DNA from: JAVBJV01 sp031546815
GTDB lineage: Bacteria; Pseudomonadota; Alphaproteobacteria; Acetobacterales; Acetobacteraceae
DNA: 18,863 nucleotides
Reading direction: 5' to 3'
Assembly (NCBI GenBank): GCA_031546815.1
Contig: JAVBJV010000063.1
Coordinates: 1 to 18,863 of the forward strand
The notes under the pieces are model-generated. The model made no database searches, was not told the origin of the DNA, and saw only the letters and a program-made list of their open reading frames with translations. The position numbers were made by a program, and so were the translations under genes. Shown here one piece after another: positions 14,734 through 18,863 of the stretch. Position 1 is the stretch's first letter. Every line of letters starts with the position of its first letter.

Positions 14734-15880
14734 TCACGACATAGCGCACGCCACGGCGTTTGCCTTCGATCAGCGCGTGGCCGATCATGCGTGCGCCCGA
14801 CATGCCATACGGATGGCCAATGGCGATCGCGCCGCCATTCACGTTCAGGCGTTCGTCAGGAATGCCCAGCGTGTCGCGGCTGTACAGCACCTGACAGGCG
14901 AAGGCTTCGTTCAGTTCCCACAGGCCGATATCGTCCACCTTCAGCCCGTGCTGCTTCAGCAGCTTCGGTACGGCGTAGACCGGGCCAATGCCCATTTCGT
15001 CCGGTTCGCACCCGGCAACCGCGATGCCACGATAGATACCAAGCGGGGCCAGCCCACGACGCGCGGCTTCCGCGGCTTCCATCACCACTGCGGCGGACGC
15101 GCCGTCCGACAGCTGCGATGCGTTACCGGCCGTGATGAAGCGGCCTTCCTTGACGGTCGTCCCGTTCTTGAACACCGGCTTGAGGGAGGCGAGGCCTTCC
15201 AGCTGCGTGTCGGCGCGGTTGCATTCGTCCTTGGTCAGCGTGACCTTCTTGTCGCTGACGGCGCCGGTTGCCTTGTCGGTCACTTTCATGACGGCATCCA
15301 TCGCCACGATTTCTGCATCGAACTTGCCGGCAGCCTGTGCGGCTGCGGTCAGCTGCTGCGAACGCAGCGCGAATGCGTCCTGCGCTTCGCGCGAGATCTT
15401 ATAGCGGTCGGCGACGATTTCCGCCGTTTCCAGCATCGACATGTACATGTGCGGCACCTGGGCCACCAGCGCGGCGTCTTCGCGGCGATAGCGGTTCAGG
15501 TGGTCGTTCTGCAGCAGCGAGATCGAATCCAGCCCGCCGCCGACAACCACGCGCATACCATCCTGCACGACCTGCTTCGCCGCGATGGAGATCGCCATCA
15601 GGCCCGAGGCGCACTGCCGATCCACCGTCATGCCTGCCACGCTGGTGGGCAGCCCGGCGGCAAGGGCGCACTGGCGGCCCAGGTTATAGGCCTGCGATCC
15701 CTGCTGAACGGCGGCGCCGATCACCACGTCGTCGATTTCTGCTGCATCCACCCCGGCGCGCTGCACGGCGTTGCGGATGGCGTGTGCGCCAAGCTGCTGC
15801 GGCTGGGTGTCGTTGAACGCGCCCCGGTGGGCTTTGCCGATCGGTGTCCGTGCCGTTGATACGATAACTGCTTCCCGCAT
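14678..15880 (-). CDS. Acetyl-CoA C-acyltransferase (thiolase)
   Basis: A 400-residue thiolase, normal family length. The nucleophile is Cys90 in DRQCASGL, His356 lies in NGGAIAIGHPYG, and the second cysteine Cys386 lies in CVGGGMGAAG. The enzyme either condenses two acetyl-CoA to acetoacetyl-CoA or cleaves 3-ketoacyl-CoA in beta-oxidation; sequence alone does not decide between these. The start at 15880 (MREAVIVSTARTPIG) is chosen because it matches the family N-terminus and has AAAGGGA just upstream on the minus strand. An in-frame extension to 16039 is not thiolase-like. It is convergent with the ape operon and probably not part of it. Confidence 0.93.
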   Translation of the reverse strand: MREAVIVSTARTPIGKAHRGAFNDTQPQQLGAHAIRNAVQRAGVDAAEIDDVVIGAAVQQGSQAYNLGRQCALAAGLPTSVAGMTVDRQCASGLMAISIAAKQVVQDGMRVVVGGGLDSISLLQNDHLNRYRREDAALVAQVPHMYMSMLETAEIVADRYKISREAQDAFALRSQQLTAAAQAAGKFDAEIVAMDAVMKVTDKATGAVSDKKVTLTKDECNRADTQLEGLASLKPVFKNGTTVKEGRFITAGNASQLSDGASAAVVMEAAEAARRGLAPLGIYRGIAVAGCEPDEMGIGPVYAVPKLLKQHGLKVDDIGLWELNEAFACQVLYSRDTLGIPDERLNVNGGAIAIGHPYGMSGARMIGHALIEGKRRGVRYVVITMCVGGGMGAAGLFEVA

Positions 15881-16090
15881 GGGGGCGTCCCTTTCTTGAA
15901 TACGAATCCACTTCCGCAACGCGAAGATGTCATGCGGGTATGGTTTGTAAAGTTTCCAGACGGCGCAGGATAATACAACCCTTGCGTCCCATCGTTGCGC
16001 AGGGCGATCGCTGCGATTGCGCATCGGCCGCCACGACACGGCAACAGGCGGAGCGACCTGAAGCGTGTTTGGCGATTATCAAAAGGGAGT

Positions 16091-16164
16091 TGGCTGGGGG
16101 ACCTGGATTCGAACCAAGGCTGCCCGGGTCAGAGCCGGGAGTTCTACCGCTAAACTATCCCCCA
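16091..16164 (-). tRNA. tRNA-Gln (anticodon CUG)
   Basis: A complete 74-nt tRNA gene on the minus strand. The 7-bp acceptor stem is UGGGGGA/UCCCCCA with the U1-A72 pair typical of glutamine tRNAs, discriminator G73 and an encoded CCA. The D stem is GUU/AAC, and the anticodon stem CCCGG/CCGGG encloses the loop CUCUGAC with anticodon CUG. The T stem is CUUGG/CCAGG around the loop UUCGAAU. It reads CAG codons, which are frequent in this GC-rich genome. A weak promoter match lies upstream on the minus strand (TTGCTC at 16205-16200, GCTAAT at 16184-16179, only 15 nt apart). Confidence 0.96.
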
Positions 16165-16262
16165 AGCGGAGGCGGCGAATTAGCACCCTGTTTCGGGAAG
16201 AGCAAGTGTCTAAATACAGGGGCTTGTAAAATATACCCTAACACTGGGATCATGTCCGTCTA

Positions 16263-17297
16263 ATGGAGCAGTGCAACATAGTGTCAGAGCGTGATTCTTC
16301 CGCAGGAAATTGGCGGAAACGCAAGGCCGCGGCCTATGCGGCGCTTGATCTTGGCACCAACAACTGTCGCCTGCTGATCGGCGTGCCGCATCATGGTGGC
16401 TTTCGTGTCGTGGACAGTTACAGCCGAATCGTGCGGCTGGGCGAGGGGCTGTCAGCCTCGGGCGCGCTATCGGACGAGGCGATGCAGCGGACCCTTGTGG
16501 CGTTGCAGGCGTGCACCACCCGGATGAAGCGTCACACCGTGCGCGGCGTGCGTGCCGTGGCGACCGAGGCGTGCCGGCAGGCGCTGAACGGTGCGGACTT
16601 CGTGGCCCGTATTCGCCAGGAAACCGGCCTGTCGTTCGACATCATCACCCCACGTGAAGAAGCCGAACTGGCGGTGGAGAGCTGTGCCCCTCTGCTGCAG
16701 AAGGGCGGCGGAAATCGTGCCCTGCTGTTCGATATCGGCGGTGGATCGACCGAACTGGCCTGGGTGCGGCTTGGCGCCAATGGCGAGGCGGATGTGATCG
16801 CGTACGAATCCCTGCCGATCGGCGTCGTCACGCTGGCTGAACGGTTTTTCAACGGCGACGACAAGGTGTTCGATGCGCTCGAGGCCGAGATTTACGACTC
16901 CCTGCTGCGGTTCGAGGCGATCCACCAGATCGGGCAGGAGATCACGCGCGGGGACGTGCGGCTGATCGGCGCGTCGGGCACGGTGACCACACTGGCCAGC
17001 GTGGCGCTGAAGCTGCCGCGTTATCGGCGGTCGCTGGTGGATGGGCGTACGCTCGGTTTGCGGCAGGTGGATGCGGCCCTTGCATCTATCCGCGCGATGG
17101 GGCAAGCCGGGCTGGGGCAGCATCCGTGCATCGGCCCCGAACGTGCGGGATTTGTGCTGCCGGGCTGCGTAATCTTCGCCGCCATCCGGCGTCTGTGGCC
17201 GGTCCCGCGGATTATCGTCGCGGATCGCGGCCTGCGGGAGGGAATTCTCCTGCGGCTGATCCGCCAGGACCAGGGGCGCTCGCGCGCCTCCAGATGA
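16263..17297 (+). CDS. ppx: Exopolyphosphatase / pppGpp phosphatase family protein (Ppx/GppA)
   Basis: A 344-residue member of the Ppx/GppA family in the ASKHA (actin-like ATPase) superfamily. The phosphate-binding loops are ALDLGTNNCRLLIG (27-40), DIGGGSTE (157-164) and GASGTVTTLASV (236-247). The enzyme hydrolyses inorganic polyphosphate from the chain end and may also act on pppGpp. The length fits the short alphaproteobacterial form, which lacks the C-terminal HD-like domain of E. coli Ppx. The ATG at 16263 has no strong ribosome site; a GTG at 16281 is another option. rlmE follows after 12 nt, so the two are probably co-transcribed. Confidence 0.92.
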   Translation: MEQCNIVSERDSSAGNWRKRKAAAYAALDLGTNNCRLLIGVPHHGGFRVVDSYSRIVRLGEGLSASGALSDEAMQRTLVALQACTTRMKRHTVRGVRAVATEACRQALNGADFVARIRQETGLSFDIITPREEAELAVESCAPLLQKGGGNRALLFDIGGGSTELAWVRLGANGEADVIAYESLPIGVVTLAERFFNGDDKVFDALEAEIYDSLLRFEAIHQIGQEITRGDVRLIGASGTVTTLASVALKLPRYRRSLVDGRTLGLRQVDAALASIRAMGQAGLGQHPCIGPERAGFVLPGCVIFAAIRRLWPVPRIIVADRGLREGILLRLIRQDQGRSRASR

Positions 17298-17309
17298 GTA
17301 GTTGAGCCT

Positions 17310-18002
17310 ATGAAACGCCCCTCGCGCGGTGTCACGTCGCCTATTGGCGGCAGCCGCGATCTGAACGTCCAGGTCAAGAAAGCCACCGGCCGGACCGAAG
17401 CCAGCCGCCGCTGGCTGGAACGCCAGCTGAACGACCCCTATGTCGCCGCCGCCAAGCGCGATGGCTGGCGGTCGCGCGCGGCCTATAAGCTGATCGAGCT
17501 GGACGACCGCTTCAAGCTGATCAGCCGGGGCACGCGGGTGCTCGATCTGGGCGCGGCGCCGGGTGGGTGGACGCAGGTTGCGGTAAAGCGCGGCGCCTCG
17601 ATGGTGGTGGGGGTGGATCTGCTGCCCGTCGAACCGCCGATCCAGGGGGCGACGGTGATCGTGGGCGACTTTACCGACCCCGACATGCCCACGCAGCTGG
17701 AAGCGCTGATGGGTGGCAAGGTGGATCTGGTGCTGTCGGACATGGCCCCCAATACCACGGGGCACTCGGCGACCGACCATCTGCGCATCATGGGGCTGGC
17801 CGATATGGCCGTGGCCTTTGCCGTCACCGTGCTGGCCCCGGGCGGCGCGTTCGTGTGCAAGGTATTCCAGGGTGGGTCCGAGAAGGACATGCTGAACACG
17901 CTGAAGCTGAATTTTGCGCAGGTCCGGCACGCCAAACCGCCCGCCAGCCGCAAGGGCAGCAGCGAACTTTATGTCGTCGCGCAAGGATTCCGGGGCGTCT
18001 GA
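17310..18002 (+). CDS. rlmE: 23S rRNA 2'-O-ribose methyltransferase RlmE (FtsJ/RrmJ)
   Basis: A 230-residue Rossmann-fold methyltransferase of the FtsJ family. The SAM-binding motif is VLDLGAAPGGW (77-87). The catalytic K-D-K-E tetrad is complete: Lys60 (RAAYK), Asp144 (LSDMAPN), Lys184 (FVCKVFQG) and Glu219 (SSELY). By homology it methylates the ribose of U2552 (E. coli numbering) in the 23S rRNA A-loop, a late step in large-subunit assembly. A 20-residue basic N-terminal extension precedes the core, as in other alphaproteobacterial versions. It follows ppx by 12 nt and precedes guaB by 70 nt. Confidence 0.95.
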   Translation: MKRPSRGVTSPIGGSRDLNVQVKKATGRTEASRRWLERQLNDPYVAAAKRDGWRSRAAYKLIELDDRFKLISRGTRVLDLGAAPGGWTQVAVKRGASMVVGVDLLPVEPPIQGATVIVGDFTDPDMPTQLEALMGGKVDLVLSDMAPNTTGHSATDHLRIMGLADMAVAFAVTVLAPGGAFVCKVFQGGSEKDMLNTLKLNFAQVRHAKPPASRKGSSELYVVAQGFRGV

Positions 18003-18047
18003 CCTTGCGCCCGCCCGGATGAACGCCTAAGAGGGGCCGCCAAGGTC
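18001..18047 (+). repeat. Inverted repeat in the guaB leader
   Basis: GACCTTG (18001-18007) is repeated in inverted form as CAAGGTC (18041-18047), separated by 33 nt that include GC-rich, partly complementary segments. It begins at the rlmE stop codon and ends 25 nt before the guaB ATG. There is no T-tract after it, so it is not a standard terminator. It could be a leader RNA structure or a chance repeat. Confidence 0.35.
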
Positions 18048-18072
18048 GCGGACAACAACAGGGCTCCTCACC

Positions 18073-18863
18073 ATGGCATCAGACACCAATTTTTCTTCCC
18101 GTATCCCCGAGGCACTCGCGTTCGACGACGTGTTGCTGGTTCCCGCCTATTCCAACGTGCTGCCGTCCGGCGCCGATACGGGCACCAACCTGACGCGCTC
18201 GATCCGGTTGAACATTCCGCTGGTTTCCTCGGCCATGGATACGGTGACGGAATCGGCCATGGCGATCGCCATGGCGCAGTGTGGCGGCATCGGCGTGGTG
18301 CACAAGAACCTGTCGCCGGAAGAGCAGGCCGCCGAAATCCGCCAGGTGAAGAAGTTCGAGAGCGGCATGGTGGTGAACCCTGTCACCATCCACCCTGACC
18401 AGACTTTGGCCGAGGCACGCGGTCTGATGGCCTCGCACCATATCAGTGGCATTCCGGTGGTTGAACGCGGCACGGGCAAGTTGGTGGGTATTCTGACCAA
18501 CCGCGACGTGCGCTTCGCGACCGACCCGGCGCTGAAGGTGTACGAGCTGATGACACGGGACAATCTGGTCACCGTCACGCCCGAAGCCACGACCGATGAA
18601 GCGCGCCAGAAGCTGCACCGTCACCGGATCGAAAAGCTGCTGGTGGTGGACGACGCGTTCCGCTGCGTCGGGCTGATCACCGTGAAGGATATGGACAAGT
18701 CGCAGGCCAATCCGTTCTCCAGCAAGGACGATCTGGGCCGCCTGCGCGTCGCCGCCGCAACCGGTGTGGGCGACGATGGGTTCGAACGTGCACGCCTGCT
18801 GATGGCGGCCGAGGTCGACGTGCTGGTGGTGGACACCGAGCACGGGCATTCGGCCGGTGTGCT
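18073..18863 (+). CDS. guaB: Inosine-5'-monophosphate dehydrogenase GuaB (5' part, cut by the window edge)
   Basis: The frame is open from the ATG at 18073 to the end of the window (263 complete codons of roughly 490 expected). The N-terminus ALAFDDVLLVPAYSNVLP and the VSSAMDTVTES segment are diagnostic of IMP dehydrogenase. Two CBS domains, at about 98-150 and 157-210, interrupt the TIM barrel. The barrel then resumes, and VVDTEHGHS (252-260) is the NAD/substrate-binding region. The enzyme oxidises IMP to XMP with NAD+, the first committed step of GMP synthesis. The catalytic cysteine loop lies beyond the window. Residue 256 is Glu where the family usually has Ala (DTAHGHS). Confidence 0.95.
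   Translation, partial: MASDTNFSSRIPEALAFDDVLLVPAYSNVLPSGADTGTNLTRSIRLNIPLVSSAMDTVTESAMAIAMAQCGGIGVVHKNLSPEEQAAEIRQVKKFESGMVVNPVTIHPDQTLAEARGLMASHHISGIPVVERGTGKLVGILTNRDVRFATDPALKVYELMTRDNLVTVTPEATTDEARQKLHRHRIEKLLVVDDAFRCVGLITVKDMDKSQANPFSSKDDLGRLRVAAATGVGDDGFERARLLMAAEVDVLVVDTEHGHSAGV

Noticed and set aside
14567..15859. Open frame of 430 codons on the plus strand opposite the thiolase
   Set aside because: The thiolase on the minus strand has every catalytic motif and a ribosome site. The plus-strand translation is repetitive in His, Arg, Ala and Val and matches nothing.
15881..16039. N-terminal extension of the thiolase frame by 53 codons
   Set aside because: The added residues are not thiolase-like, and a ribosome site lies just before the internal ATG at 15880, which matches the normal family start.
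16467..17984. Open frame of 505 codons on the minus strand opposite ppx and rlmE
   Set aside because: It spans two well-supported plus-strand genes and their spacer and has a low-complexity Arg/Gln/His-rich composition without motifs.
1..18863. CRISPR arrays, insertion sequences, transposases, toxin-antitoxin pairs
   Set aside because: No regularly spaced repeats, no transposase motifs and no terminal inverted repeats were seen; nearly all of the sequence is accounted for by the listed genes.

Overview
The window is a GC-rich stretch of an alphaproteobacterial chromosome. The housekeeping genes and the ppx-rlmE-guaB order fit an acetic acid bacterium (Acetobacteraceae), but this placement is inferred from memory of synteny and has not been tested by a search.

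Positions 92-14733 hold one long, almost gapless plus-strand operon of 17 genes. It is an aryl polyene (APE) pigment cluster, a type II polyketide-like system known from Xenorhabdus, Vibrio and pathogenic E. coli. The order follows the published ape nomenclature: chain-length factor apeC, acyltransferase apeD, two acyl carrier proteins apeE and apeF, membrane protein apeG, an apeH-apeI fusion (aryl-ACP ligase plus dehydratase), a glycosyltransferase and an LpxL-type acyltransferase (normally joined as ApeJ, here two genes), thioesterase apeK, LolA-like apeL, MMPL/RND-type exporter apeM, lipoprotein apeN, ketosynthase apeO, dehydratase apeP, ketoreductase apeQ and ketosynthase apeR. A small uncharacterised lipoprotein and a 4'-phosphopantetheinyl transferase complete the operon. 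A rho-independent terminator at 1-29 isolates it from whatever lies upstream.

How the parts should work together: the phosphopantetheinyl transferase activates ApeE and ApeF. The ligase half of ApeHI loads an aromatic acid onto an ACP. ApeR and the ApeO/ApeC pair extend it with malonyl units, and ApeQ and the two dehydratases (ApeI domain, ApeP) convert each unit to a conjugated double bond. The acyltransferases and glycosyltransferase attach the polyene to a lipid-like anchor, and ApeL, ApeM and ApeN move it to the outer membrane. No ammonia-lyase and no head-group methyltransferase are visible, so the starter acid must come from elsewhere and the aromatic head is probably unmethylated.

Positions 14678-18863 are housekeeping sequence: a thiolase on the minus strand (convergent with, and overlapping, the operon end), a minus-strand tRNA-Gln(CUG), then plus-strand ppx, rlmE and the first half of guaB, which is cut by the window edge. 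The biosynthetic system belongs to a described class. The local novelties are the fused HI, the split J, the extra lipoprotein and the read-through 3' end of the phosphopantetheinyl transferase gene.
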